A stretch of DNA of 64,000 nt from Mycolicibacterium austroafricanum. Its GTDB lineage: Bacteria > Actinomycetota > Actinomycetes > Mycobacteriales > Mycobacteriaceae. The stretch spans positions 124,001 through 188,000 of the forward strand of contig NZ_HG964451.1 of NCBI RefSeq assembly GCF_000612725.1, read 5' to 3'. Below, one piece after another: positions 25,647-33,737 of the stretch. The notes under the pieces were generated by a model. That model had not been told where the DNA came from. It did not search any database and saw only the letters and a list, made by a program, of their open reading frames with translations. The translations under genes were made by a program, and so were the position numbers. The first letter of the stretch is position 1. Each line of letters starts with the position of its first letter.

Positions 25647-26468
25647 ACGGGCGGCCGCGACGCGGGCCTTGATGTCCTCTGGCTTGGTTTTCGCCACGAC
25701 CCTGACGACAACCCAGCCCACCGACTGGATGTACTCCAGCCGCAGAATGTCGTTGCGGTAGCTGGCCTGATCGTTCCGATGGTGCTCGCCGTCGTACTCG
25801 ACGGCCACATTGATGTCCTCCCAGCCCATATCGAGGTAGTACTTCGGATAACCGGAAGGCCCCAGGACAGGGATCTGCGTGCTCGGCCGCGGAAACTCCT
25901 CCTCGATCAGGAAGAGTCGCAGCCACGTTTCCTGCGGTGACTCCGCGCCCGCGTCGACCAGATCGAGCACGCCGTCAAGCCGCCGGAGGCCGCGATTGTG
26001 TGGGTGACGGCCGGCGAGCTCGCGCACGTCGTCGACCTTGAAGTGCGTGGCACGCGCCAGCGCGTCGAGCCTCGCGACGGCTTCGCCAACCTTTCCCCTT
26101 CGGGCGAGGTCGAACGCGGTCCGTTCCGGCGTCGTCACGGCCACGCCCCGGATACGGGTGATCTCGTCGTCGAGCAGCGAATCATCGCGGGTGACGATCC
26201 CCGTTGGCGCGCGGTGGTTCGGCCAGTTCAATTCGATTGGTACATCGTCTTTTACCCATTTCGCACCGTGCATCGCAGACGCCGCAAGCCCCGAGACCAC
26301 GCCCTGCCGGTGCGACCACAGCCACGCCGCCGTCGTCCGGTCAGCCAGGGTGAGCGCGCGATATCTGGGCCCGTAGACATCGGGGAAGATCCTGCGGTAG
26401 TGCGCGCGCAGCTCATGACGGCTGACCGCGCCACGGCTCAGCGCCACACTGCCGATGAACACCCCCAC
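25629..26468 (-). CDS. AbiEi-like winged-helix / DUF559 nuclease-fold protein
   Basis: 279 residues; GTG start. The N-terminus (about 1-110) looks like the AbiEi winged-helix module found in type IV toxin-antitoxin and many actinobacterial proteins. The C-terminus (about 185-279) has the DUF559/Vsr-like PD-(D/E)xK layout: SPQETWLR, YYLDMGW, VAVEYDGEHH, then a basic helix. Such proteins are multicopy in mycobacteria and their role is not established. It stands alone between VapBC and purE. Its stop codon lies inside a palindrome, and a related palindrome precedes its start by about 50 bp, suggesting that gene and repeats move together. Confidence 0.75.
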   Translation of the reverse strand: MGVFIGSVALSRGAVSRHELRAHYRRIFPDVYGPRYRALTLADRTTAAWLWSHRQGVVSGLAASAMHGAKWVKDDVPIELNWPNHRAPTGIVTRDDSLLDDEITRIRGVAVTTPERTAFDLARRGKVGEAVARLDALARATHFKVDDVRELAGRHPHNRGLRRLDGVLDLVDAGAESPQETWLRLFLIEEEFPRPSTQIPVLGPSGYPKYYLDMGWEDINVAVEYDGEHHRNDQASYRNDILRLEYIQSVGWVVVRVVAKTKPEDIKARVAAARASRLR

Positions 26469-26520
26469 AGCCGCAGCGTGGCACGGTTGGCGCTGACGGC
26501 GCTGAAGCTATCCACAGGCT

Positions 26521-26585
26521 GCATTGAGACTGCACCAGCGGCGGCCCTCACCCGCACTTCCCCGCCCTCACCGCAGACTCAACGC
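26521..26585. repeat. ~65-bp palindromic element upstream of the DUF559 gene
   Basis: Arms GCATTGAGACTGC and GCAGACTCAACGC (11 of 13 paired) bracket a C-rich centre. It is related to the element at 25581-25646 and in direct orientation with it, so the two bound a unit of about 1 kb containing only the DUF559 gene. Confidence 0.7.
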
Positions 26586-26623
26586 AGCAGCAGGCCCAAC
26601 GCGAGCAGCAGCGCAGGAGAAGC

Positions 26624-27124
26624 TCAGTCCCCCAATAGCTTCTGCCGCAGCGCCTCGTCCTTCTGCAAAACCATCTGCTCCAGCGAGACCTGATACGCGG
26701 CCATCCGATCCCGCAGCGCACCATCGGCAGCGCCGAGGATCCGCACCGCCAGCAACCCGGCGTTGCGCGCGCCGCCGATCGACACCGTGGCCACCGGCAC
26801 CCCGGCCGGCATCTGCACGATCGACAGCAGCGAGTCCAGGCCGTCCAGCCGCGCCAGCGGCACCGGCACCCCGATCACCGGCAGCGGCGTCGCGGACGCG
26901 ACCATGCCCGGCAGGTGCGCCGCCCCGCCCGCGCCGGCGATGATCACCTCAAGACCGCGGCCCGCGGCCTCGGCGGCATACGACAGCATGCGGGCCGGTG
27001 TGCGGTGCGCCGAGACCACGCCGACCTCGAACGGCACGTCGAATTCGGCCAGCGCCTCGGCGGCCTCCGACATCACCGGCCAGTCGCTGTCGCTGCCCAT
27101 GATCAGGCCCACCCGAGGCGTCAT
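26624..27124 (-). CDS. purE: N5-carboxyaminoimidazole ribonucleotide mutase
   Basis: 166 residues, class I Pur[36 protein letters not shown] and [20 protein letters not shown] are the substrate-loop signatures; the HRTP His is the catalytic one. It moves the carboxylate of N5-CAIR to C4 in purine synthesis. The ATG overlaps the purK stop (ATGA). Confidence 0.97.
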   Translation of the reverse strand: MTPRVGLIMGSDSDWPVMSEAAEALAEFDVPFEVGVVSAHRTPARMLSYAAEAAGRGLEVIIAGAGGAAHLPGMVASATPLPVIGVPVPLARLDGLDSLLSIVQMPAGVPVATVSIGGARNAGLLAVRILGAADGALRDRMAAYQVSLEQMVLQKDEALRQKLLGD

Positions 27125-28326
27125 GCGTGAGGATCCCATCCGTCGGTCCACTCTGCGTGCGACAACCAGTGTGCCGCCCGCTCCGCACGCTCCCGCAGCG
27201 ACTCCACCGACTCGGCGCCGCCGACGATGTTGACGTGCCCGATCTTGCGTCCCGGCCGCTCTTCCTTGCCGTAGAGATGCACCTTGGCGTCGGGCATCCG
27301 CGCGAACAGGTGGTGCACCCGCTCGTCCATCGACATCGAGGGCGTGACCGAAGCACCCAGCACGTTGCCCATCACCGTCGGCGCCAACGCCGACGTGTCG
27401 CCCAGCGGGTAGTCCAGCACCGCGCGCAGGTGCTGCTCGAACTGCGACGTGCGCGCGCCGTCCATGGTCCAGTGCCCGGAGTTGTGCGGGCGCATCGCGA
27501 GCTCGTTGACCAGCAGGCCGCCGGACACGGTCTCGAACAGCTCGACGGCCAGCACCCCGACCACCCCGAGCGCCGAAGCCACCGACAGCGCCAATTCCGA
27601 AGCGGCAGAACCCAACTCGTCGGACAGCCCGGGCGCCGGCGCCAGCACCGTGACGCAGATCCCGTCGCGCTGCACGGTTTCGACCACCGGCCACGCCGCG
27701 CCCTGCCCGAACGGCGACCGCGCCACCAGCGCGGCCAGCTCACGGCGCATCGCGACCCGCTCCTCGATCAGCAGCTGCACGCCGTCGTCCAGATACTGCG
27801 CGACCACGGAGCGAACCTCCGCGACCGAAGACGCCATGATGACGCCGCGCCCGTCGTAACCGCCGCGCGCCGTCTTGATGACGACGGGCCCGCCCACCGA
27901 CGCGCAGAACGCGACCGCGTCGTCCACCGACCCGACCGCGGTATAGCGCGGCACCGGAACCCCGAGCGACGACAGCCGCTGACGCATCAGCAGCTTGTCC
28001 TGCGCGTGCACCAGCGCCGACGGCGGCGGCAGCACGTTGACCCCGTCGGCCACCAACTGCTCCAACAACGCCGGTGGCACGTGCTCGTGGTCGAACGTGA
28101 ACGCCGTCGCCCCGTCGGCGACGCGGCGCAGCGCATCGAGGTCGGTGTGCGAGCCGAGGACGACGTCCGGGGTGACCTGGGCGGCGGACTCATCACTGCG
28201 GACCGCCAGCACGCGCAACGTCTGACCGAGCGCGATAGCGGCCTGGGCGGTCATCCGGGCCAGTTGACCGCCGCCGATCATGGCGACGACGGGAGGCGAG
28301 GCGGGGGTTCGTGACACGGCGTACAT
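27121..28326 (-). CDS. purK: N5-carboxyaminoimidazole ribonucleotide synthase
   Basis: 401 residues, ATP-grasp enzyme. [10 protein letters not shown] at the N-terminus, [19 protein letters not shown] (ATP grasp), [16 protein letters not shown] and the PurK C-terminal [19 protein letters not shown]. It carboxylates AIR with ATP and bicarbonate. It is divergent from the GtrA gene across 85 bp. The ATG at [11 protein letters not shown] is chosen over a longer reading. Confidence 0.96.
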   Translation of the reverse strand: MYAVSRTPASPPVVAMIGGGQLARMTAQAAIALGQTLRVLAVRSDESAAQVTPDVVLGSHTDLDALRRVADGATAFTFDHEHVPPALLEQLVADGVNVLPPPSALVHAQDKLLMRQRLSSLGVPVPRYTAVGSVDDAVAFCASVGGPVVIKTARGGYDGRGVIMASSVAEVRSVVAQYLDDGVQLLIEERVAMRRELAALVARSPFGQGAAWPVVETVQRDGICVTVLAPAPGLSDELGSAASELALSVASALGVVGVLAVELFETVSGGLLVNELAMRPHNSGHWTMDGARTSQFEQHLRAVLDYPLGDTSALAPTVMGNVLGASVTPSMSMDERVHHLFARMPDAKVHLYGKEERPGRKIGHVNIVGGAESVESLRERAERAAHWLSHAEWTDGWDPHA

Positions 28327-28397
28327 GGTGCCACGCCCGACACCACACCGTTGACCTGCGGTGACGGCGCGATGCGGCATCTGGGCACCCGGTTCCG

Positions 28398-28403
28398 TAA
28401 ACT
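28398..28403 (+). promoter_or_regulatory. -10 box of the GtrA-family gene
   Basis: TAAACT lies 8 nt before the GTG start, without a Shine-Dalgarno sequence, consistent with leaderless transcription. Confidence 0.4.
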
Positions 28404-28411
28404 GGCTCCTT

Positions 28412-29083
28412 GTGTCCTTTGCCGATGCGACGATCCGCCGACTTCCCGGCCCGATCCGTCCCTACGCCGAACGGCACCACGAGCTGATCAAGTTCGCCAT
28501 CGTCGGCGCGACGACTTTCGTCATCGACTCCGCGATCTTCTTCACGCTCAAGCTGACGATCCTGGAGCCCAAGCCGGTGACGGCGAAGATCATCGCCGGC
28601 ATCGTCGCGGTGATCGCGTCCTACATCCTGAACCGGGAATGGAGCTTCCGCGACCGCGGCGGCCGCGAACGCCACCACGAGGCGCTGCTGTTCTTCGGGG
28701 TCAGCGGCGTGGGGGTGCTGCTGAGCATGGCCCCGCTGTGGGTGTCCAGCTATGTGCTGATGCTGCGGGTGCCGATGGTGTCGCTGGCCGCCGAGAACGT
28801 CGCCGACTTCGTCTCGGCCTACATCATCGGCAACCTGCTGCAGATGGCGTTCCGGTTCTGGGCGTTCCGTCGCTTCGTGTTCCCGGACGAGTTCGCGCGC
28901 AACCCGGAGAAGGCGCTGGAGTCCACGCTCACCGGCGGCGGGTTCGCCGAGGTGCTCGAGGACGAGTACGAGCTGCGGCACCCGAACGGCCCGGACAACG
29001 TCACCCCGATGCGGCCCAGCCGTCGGCGCTGGAAGCAGCGCCCGAGCGATCCCTCCGAGCCCAGGGTGTCGAAGACCTCGTAA
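28412..29083 (+). CDS. GtrA-family membrane protein (Rv3277 counterpart)
   Basis: 223 residues. Four membrane helices beginning LIKFAIVGATTFVIDSAIFF, with the GtrA pattern ASYILNREWSFRDRG and the second half NLLQMAFRFWAFRRFVF. GtrA proteins are thought to flip or bind polyprenyl-linked glucose or arabinose donors. GTG start, leaderless. The basic C-terminal tail ends PSEPRVSKTS; this 3' end is duplicated at the end of the PH-domain gene 2.1 kb away. Confidence 0.88.
   Translation: MSFADATIRRLPGPIRPYAERHHELIKFAIVGATTFVIDSAIFFTLKLTILEPKPVTAKIIAGIVAVIASYILNREWSFRDRGGRERHHEALLFFGVSGVGVLLSMAPLWVSSYVLMLRVPMVSLAAENVADFVSAYIIGNLLQMAFRFWAFRRFVFPDEFARNPEKALESTLTGGGFAEVLEDEYELRHPNGPDNVTPMRPSRRRWKQRPSDPSEPRVSKTS
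29046..29081. repeat. Direct repeat, left copy (36 bp)
   Basis: 33 of 36 bases match 31174-31209, sharing the core CCGAGCCCAGGGTGTCGA. This copy forms the last codons of the GtrA gene; the other, read from the opposite strand, forms the end of the PH-domain gene. The pair brackets five accessory genes. Confidence 0.8.
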
Positions 29084-29113
29084 ACCGGCGCTGCCGGACC
29101 GACGGTCTTTGCA

Positions 29114-29119
29114 TAGCCT
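29114..29119 (+). promoter_or_regulatory. -10 box of the FluC-like pair
   Basis: TAGCCT lies 6 nt before the GTG of the first FluC-like gene, with no Shine-Dalgarno sequence. The same hexamer and spacing occur at 48183. Confidence 0.4.
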
Positions 29120-29125
29120 GACTAC

Positions 29126-29494
29126 GTGCCGGGTCGACACCGCCGCTTCCAAGCGCCGCCGTGGGCCCTCGTCATCGGCGGCGCGCTCGGCGCCCTGATC
29201 CGCTACGCCCTCGCCCAGGCCTGGCCGCAGCCGAAACAGCTGTTGATCTCCACGATCGTGACGGTCGGGCTGGCGTTCCTGGTGGCGACCTACCTGATGG
29301 CGGTGGGGGTGACGTCGGCGCTGCACAGCGTCGCGGTCGGGGTGTGTGCCAGCGCGGCCAGCCTCAGCGCCTACGCGGTGGCGACGGTGAGTCAGCCGCC
29401 GCGGCTGTCGATCGCGTTCCTGACGTTGACGCCGGCCGCGGCGATCGCCGGCCTGCTGTGCGGGCTGGCGGCGGCCAGGCTGGTGGCGCGGTGA
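29126..29494 (+). CDS. FluC/CrcB-like small membrane protein, divergent (first of pair)
   Basis: 122 residues, four hydrophobic segments. GGALGALIRYALAQ matches the N-terminal GGxxGxxxRY of FluC fluoride channels, but the GN-containing helix and the TTFSTF Phe box are replaced by STIVTVGLAF and CASAASLSAYAVATVS. True fluoride transport is therefore doubtful. It forms an overlapping pair with the next gene, as heterodimeric actinobacterial FluC proteins do. GTG start. Confidence 0.65.
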   Translation: MPGRHRRFQAPPWALVIGGALGALIRYALAQAWPQPKQLLISTIVTVGLAFLVATYLMAVGVTSALHSVAVGVCASAASLSAYAVATVSQPPRLSIAFLTLTPAAAIAGLLCGLAAARLVAR

Positions 29495-29853
29495 CGTGGA
29501 TGCTGGTCGCGCTCGGCGGCGCCGCGGGGGCCGCGCTCGGGACGTTCGTGGCACAGCGGCAGGGCCGCCGGCTGGCGTGGACGGCGGCGGTGTGCGCGCT
29601 GATGGGTGCCTTTGGCGCGCAGAAGCATTCGGCGTCGCTGACCGCGCTGGTGAGTTTCGGGGTGCTGGGGTCGGCGGCGAGCATGGTCGCGCTCGGCGTA
29701 GCGCCGCCGATCTGGCTGGACCGCGGCGCGATCCTGCCGACCGCGCTGCGGGTCACCAAGCGACTTGCGGTGTACTGCGCGGTGGGGGTGACGTGTGCGC
29801 TGGCCGGATACCTGGCGCTGCGGGCGGGCGTGACGGCGTACTACAAGTTCTAG
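29491..29853 (+). CDS. FluC/CrcB-like small membrane protein, divergent (second of pair)
   Basis: 120 residues, four hydrophobic segments. The GTG start overlaps the TGA of the first gene as GTGA. The opening LGGAAGAALGTFVAQRQGR keeps the glycine pattern but not the Arg, and GVLGSAASMVALGVAP stands where the Phe box would be. Probably the heterodimer partner of the preceding protein. Function unknown. Confidence 0.62.
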   Translation: MTWMLVALGGAAGAALGTFVAQRQGRRLAWTAAVCALMGAFGAQKHSASLTALVSFGVLGSAASMVALGVAPPIWLDRGAILPTALRVTKRLAVYCAVGVTCALAGYLALRAGVTAYYKF

Positions 29854-29869
29854 TAGTACATCGCCGTCA

Positions 29870-30286
29870 TCACGCCCACGGATTGATGAGTTCGATCCCC
29901 GCCGCTTCGAAGTGCCGCGTATTCCGGGTCGCGAGCACCGCCCGCCGGGATGCGGCGATTCCCGCGATCTGGACGTCGCGAATCTCGACGGTTCTGCCGT
30001 TTCGCTGCTGTTCTGCCGCGAGCTCACCAGCAGCGACCGCGGCGGCGAGATCGAAGACTTGCACGCGGCCGTCGAGATCCTCGGCGAGTAGCTGCGTGAA
30101 GCTGTGGTCAAGCGCACTCCGGCGCCGCCCCTGCGCGAGAACGCTTATTCCGGTACGGATTTCGAAGATCGTGATCGAGGTGGTCCAGATGGATTCCGCC
30201 GGCTCGCTGTCGAGCCAGTCCACGACTACGGGATCGGGCCTGTCCCTCATCAGTGCCGAAAGCACATTGGTGTCGAGCAGAATCAT
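29870..30286 (-). CDS. PIN-domain toxin (VapC/FitB type)
   Basis: 138 residues. ILLDTNVLSALMRDRPDPVVVDWL with Asp5, ITIFEIRTGI (Glu), VEIRDVQIAGIA (Asp) and LATRNTRHFE (Asp/Asn) give the full PIN site; the spacing is that of FitB-type RNases. Its ATG overlaps the antitoxin stop by one base (TGATG). It converges with the FluC-like pair. Confidence 0.9.
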   Translation of the reverse strand: MILLDTNVLSALMRDRPDPVVVDWLDSEPAESIWTTSITIFEIRTGISVLAQGRRRSALDHSFTQLLAEDLDGRVQVFDLAAAVAAGELAAEQQRNGRTVEIRDVQIAGIAASRRAVLATRNTRHFEAAGIELINPWA

Positions 30287-30531
30287 CAGTCGAACTGTGC
30301 GGGGCGCACGGGGTTGCCACGCAGTTCGGGGATGTCGACGTCAAGTCCCCTTCCGCTGAACCGAGCCGCAATGCGGGATCCGAGCCGACTGGGCGCCTCG
30401 TCGACGCCACGAACAGCGTTTCGCAAGATCTCGCGAACCTCTTCTTCAGTGCTGCGGCCGTGCCGACGGGCCATGCGCTGCAATTTGGATTTCGTATCTT
30501 CGTCGAGCTGGCGGATCAGAATCTGAGCCAT
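30286..30531 (-). CDS. Ribbon-helix-helix antitoxin (FitA type)
   Basis: 81 residues from ATG. AQILIRQLDEDTKSKLQRMARRHGRSTEEEVREILRNAV is a canonical FitA ribbon-helix-helix; the tail RGNPVRPAQFD binds the toxin. A longer in-frame reading upstream is an antisense shadow of the YdcF-like gene. It binds its own promoter in known systems. Confidence 0.9.
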   Translation of the reverse strand: MAQILIRQLDEDTKSKLQRMARRHGRSTEEEVREILRNAVRGVDEAPSRLGSRIAARFSGRGLDVDIPELRGNPVRPAQFD

Positions 30532-30551
30532 TAGCCAATGATAGCGTGATA

Positions 30552-31124
30552 TCAGGGACAGCCGAGGATCTCGGCCTTCACCCATCCTCCGTACTGGTAG
30601 AGGTAGGTGTACTGCCACTGAGCGACGGAGAACGGGTACTTGCGGGGCACGTCGCGCATGATCACGTGGCGGGTCGGGGACGTGAAGCACTGGTCGAAGA
30701 TCCGGCGGGCGCGCGGCAGGTGGTAGCGCCAGCTGACGACGATCACGGTGGTCCAGCCGTACTTGTCGGCAAGTTCGCGGGTCATCATCGCCTCGCCGCG
30801 GGTGGTGGACGGCTCCGGCGCCCGGCAGATCACCCGGATGTCGGTGCGCGGCGCGCACGCCTTCGTCATCACCTTGTCCTTGGCGTGGTACGGATTCGAC
30901 AGCAGCACGACGGGCGCGTAGCCCTGCTCGGCCAGCTTGAGGCCGTAGGTTTCGCGGCCGTCGTGTTCACCGCCGAGCACGACGATCGCGTCGGCGCGGG
31001 CCAGCGGGTCCACCTTCGAATGCGCGAACAGGAACGTTCCGGTGAGGCCGTTGAGGAACAGCAGCAGCACCAGCGCCGCCGTCGCCCCCGGGATCAGAAG
31101 GTGACGACGCCGGATCACACGCAC
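30552..31124 (-). CDS. YdcF/SanA-like DUF218 membrane-anchored protein
   Basis: 190 residues. N-terminal membrane anchor (about 10-32). The DUF218 domain has DAIVVLGGEHDGRETYGL, VVLLSNPYH, STTRGEAM (conserved Thr-x2-Glu region) and VSWRYHLPRARRIF. DUF218 proteins are linked to envelope barrier function and possibly to handling of polyprenyl or nucleotide substrates; the reaction is not known. It is in the same direction as the PH-domain gene and is the last gene of the island. Confidence 0.8.
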   Translation of the reverse strand: MRVIRRRHLLIPGATAALVLLLFLNGLTGTFLFAHSKVDPLARADAIVVLGGEHDGRETYGLKLAEQGYAPVVLLSNPYHAKDKVMTKACAPRTDIRVICRAPEPSTTRGEAMMTRELADKYGWTTVIVVSWRYHLPRARRIFDQCFTSPTRHVIMRDVPRKYPFSVAQWQYTYLYQYGGWVKAEILGCP

Positions 31125-31165
31125 CGCCGACCGTCGAACACCTCCCCCAGACTAGAGAAGCGGGT

Positions 31166-31684
31166 TCAGCTCGGCGACTCCTCCGAGCCCAGGGTGTCGA
31201 ACACCTCGTGGTAGAGCAGCGAGTGGACGTGCTCGACGCGCGGAATGTCCTGGAACTCCAGCGGATCCTGCGACGCGGACTCGATGATCAGCGTCCCGGT
31301 GCGGAACATCCGGTCGACGAGGCCGTGCCGGAATTCCACGCTGTTGATTCGGGCCAGCGGGATGTCGATGCCCGAGCGGGTGAGCAGGCCGTGCCGGTAC
31401 ATGACGCGGCGGTCGGTGATGACGAAGTGGGTGGTCCACCAGTTCAGGAACGGCCAGACCGACAGCCAGCCGACCAGGATGAGCCAGACCGCCGCGATGA
31501 CGGCGAACACGATGGTCTTGGCGTTCTGCTCCCAGTTCAGGGTGTTGACGTAGCCGGCCAGGAACGCGGCCGCCGCCGACGCGATGATCAGGATCAGCGC
31601 CGGGATGGTCAGTCTCCCCCAGTGCGGGTGGCGGTGCAGGACGACGTGTTCGTCGGTGGCCAGCACATTTTCCGGGTAGCCCAT
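31166..31684 (-). CDS. PH-domain membrane protein (Rv3278c counterpart)
   Basis: 172 residues. Two membrane helices (about 26-46 and 56-78), then a bacterial PH (bPH2) domain starting THFVITDRRVMYRHGLLTR with INSVEFRHGLVDRMFRTGTL. It is conserved next to GtrA in mycobacteria, as I recall. Role unknown, possibly membrane-stress related. The ATG lies 5 nt from the 3' end of a group II intron, so its native promoter or leader is on the far side of the intron. Confidence 0.88.
   Translation of the reverse strand: MGYPENVLATDEHVVLHRHPHWGRLTIPALILIIASAAAAFLAGYVNTLNWEQNAKTIVFAVIAAVWLILVGWLSVWPFLNWWTTHFVITDRRVMYRHGLLTRSGIDIPLARINSVEFRHGLVDRMFRTGTLIIESASQDPLEFQDIPRVEHVHSLLYHEVFDTLGSEESPS
31174..31209. 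repeat. Direct repeat, right copy (36 bp)
   Basis: Partner of 29046-29081 (33 of 36 identical). On the minus strand it encodes EVFDTLGSEE near the C-terminus of the PH-domain protein, and so probably represents the native position of the sequence. Confidence 0.8.
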
Positions 31685-31689
31685 TGGTA

Positions 31690-33679
31690 GTCAGGGGCGC
31701 GGTGTCCGCAGAGCGGATCCGTTTCCCCATCCCCCTTTCAATCCGTGCGTGCGGTTTTCCCGCACACGGCTTACCGATGATCTTCTGTGCATGGTTACGC
31801 TGCCTTCGGGTAGCGGATAGTGCCGCGCAGGCGGTGCAGGCCGTGCCCGTTGAACCACTCTTCAGTCCACTGATCGGCTTGTCCAGCACGCAGGTTCCGA
31901 CCGCGCTTCTTGATCAGAAGCTCCTTCAGGCGCCGCGTGACGTAGTGGTCGATCTGGCGGAACTTGTCGGCGGCGTTGCCGGTGCGAAAGTAGTTGCCCC
32001 AGCCACGCAAGATCGGATTCAACACCGCGATCACATCACGGATGTCGAATCCGACCCGGTTACGGCCGGTGCGCTCACGAACCTTCTCCCGCAAGCGAAC
32101 CATCGCCGTTTGGCTGGGCCAGCGGTGCAGGTAGTAGCGCACGATGCGCCTCTGTTCCCACAACCGCCCCGACATACGTGCCCGGAAGTGACAACCCAGA
32201 AAGTCCAGGCCCTCACCGCCCTCACGCAGGTCGACCACCTTCGTCTTGTCCGGATGTAGCCGCAACCCCAACGACGCCAGGATCTCCCCCACCGCCGCCA
32301 GAGCGTGCTCAGCTTGGGCCGCGCTGCGGCACAACACCACACCGTCATCGGCGTAGCGCACCAACTCACCCACATTGCGTCGAGCGAGTTCGGTGTCGAG
32401 CACATGCAGATAGATGTTGGCCAACAACGGCGAGATCACCCCGCCCTGCGGAGTGCCCGCGACCGTCCGCGACACCACCCCGTCCACCATCACTCCCGCC
32501 TGCAGCCACAACCGCAGCAGTTTGAGCACCCGCCGGTCCGAGACCCGTCTGCTGACCTCAGCCAGTAGCCGGTCGTGGTCGATCTCGCCGAAGAAATTGG
32601 CGATGTCGAACTCGACCACAAACTGGGAGCCCTCGATGAAGCCGACACGAAGCCGTTCCATCGCCTGCGTGGCCGACCGTTTCGGCCGAAACCCATACGA
32701 GCACGACATGAAGTCCGCCTCGAAGATCGGTTCCAGCACGATCTTGGCCGCCGCCTGGGCCACCCGGTCCCGCACCGTCGGAATCCCCAACGGCCGCGTA
32801 CCGCCCCGTGGTTTCGGGATCTCCACCCGACGCGCCGGCGCCGGACAGTACACACCCTCGCGGAGGTCATGGCGCAACTCACGCAACATGCGGTCCACGC
32901 CGTACTCCTCCACCGCGACCAAGGTGACACGATCCACCCCGGCCGCACCCCTGTTCTTACGCACCCGCTCCCACGCCTCCCACAGGACGTCACCCCTGTA
33001 GACACGGTCATACAGGGCGTGGAAACGCCGACCCTGCGACTGCTTGGCCGCAGCCCATAGCGTGCGTTGCAGTTGTCGCACTTTCACCGGCGACACCGCA
33101 AGCGGCTCCTCGTCGGCTACGACAGGCAATCGCCTGCCGGGGTGGTTGGACCGAGACATCCCGGTCATGCCCTCGCACTTACCCGCTTCACCCGCGTGAT
33201 CAAAGTCAGGGCCCTTCCCTCCCGGCGCGTTATGTTGCACGCCGATCAGCGGTACTACGACCCCATCGGACTCCCGCTGCCCTCCAAGGGATTTCACCAT
33301 CGGCTTATACCCTTGGTCTTTGCCCGACGAAGGCGGGGCAGACGGGTCTCTCCTGTTCCGAACCAGACTGTGTGCACGTGCCATCTCCCGTACCCCGGAG
33401 AGACCCGACGAGCTAACCCCGGACCAGGGCTCGCCGGACATGGCCTTCGCCGTGACATGAGCGGCTCAGCTCTCCCGTTGTGAGTTTGACGAGGCTGCAG
33501 AGTTCGCTTAACGCTACGGCCCGCACACTTGCTCCCTCCGAAGAGGCTCTCGACACCCCGCTCAGCCCGCCGCGTCTCCACGACGAACCGGGGCCTGCTA
33601 CCCGGCGCTCCGGTACCTACCGGGACGGGACTTCCACCCGCTAGTCCAGTCCAACTTTCAGGACGCAACACGGCAGCAC
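31690..33679 (-). mobile_element. Group II intron with encoded reverse transcriptase
   Basis: Minus strand. Domain V is clear at 31740-31773: catalytic AGC, stem GCCGTGTGCGG closed by GAAA, paired with CCGCACGCACGG. Domain VI follows and the intron ends about ...CCCCTGAC near 31690. A domain-I feature GGGTGGAAGTCCC is near 33635. The 5' end is less sure: GTGCTG at 33679 or GTGTTG at 33671 are candidates for the GUGYG start. The reverse-transcriptase gene occupies domain IV. Inserted between the GLF-like gene and the PH-domain gene; splicing would rejoin their intergenic spacer. Confidence 0.8.
31795..33168 (-). CDS. Group II intron reverse transcriptase/maturase
   Basis: 457 residues from an ATG preceded by GAGGG; an upstream reading is intron RNA structure. 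RT blocks: VEIPKPRGGTRPLGIPTVRD, SYGFRPKRSATQAM, GTPQGGVISPLLANI and the active-site YADD (residues 272-275). The maturase X/GIIM domain follows (ILRGWGNYFRTGNAADKF). No HNH endonuclease Cys/His cluster is seen at the C-terminus, so insertion may use nascent DNA ends. It looks intact. Confidence 0.93.
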   Translation of the reverse strand: MTGMSRSNHPGRRLPVVADEEPLAVSPVKVRQLQRTLWAAAKQSQGRRFHALYDRVYRGDVLWEAWERVRKNRGAAGVDRVTLVAVEEYGVDRMLRELRHDLREGVYCPAPARRVEIPKPRGGTRPLGIPTVRDRVAQAAAKIVLEPIFEADFMSCSYGFRPKRSATQAMERLRVGFIEGSQFVVEFDIANFFGEIDHDRLLAEVSRRVSDRRVLKLLRLWLQAGVMVDGVVSRTVAGTPQGGVISPLLANIYLHVLDTELARRNVGELVRYADDGVVLCRSAAQAEHALAAVGEILASLGLRLHPDKTKVVDLREGGEGLDFLGCHFRARMSGRLWEQRRIVRYYLHRWPSQTAMVRLREKVRERTGRNRVGFDIRDVIAVLNPILRGWGNYFRTGNAADKFRQIDHYVTRRLKELLIKKRGRNLRAGQADQWTEEWFNGHGLHRLRGTIRYPKAA

Positions 33680-33737
33680 TGTACTGGGGATTCGCGGCGG
33701 CGTCTGCGGGACGGCGGGGCCGGGCCCGGGGCGGGCC

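Noticed and set aside
27127..28314. 395-residue open frame antisense to purK
   Set aside because: Arg/His-rich shadow; purK is unambiguous.
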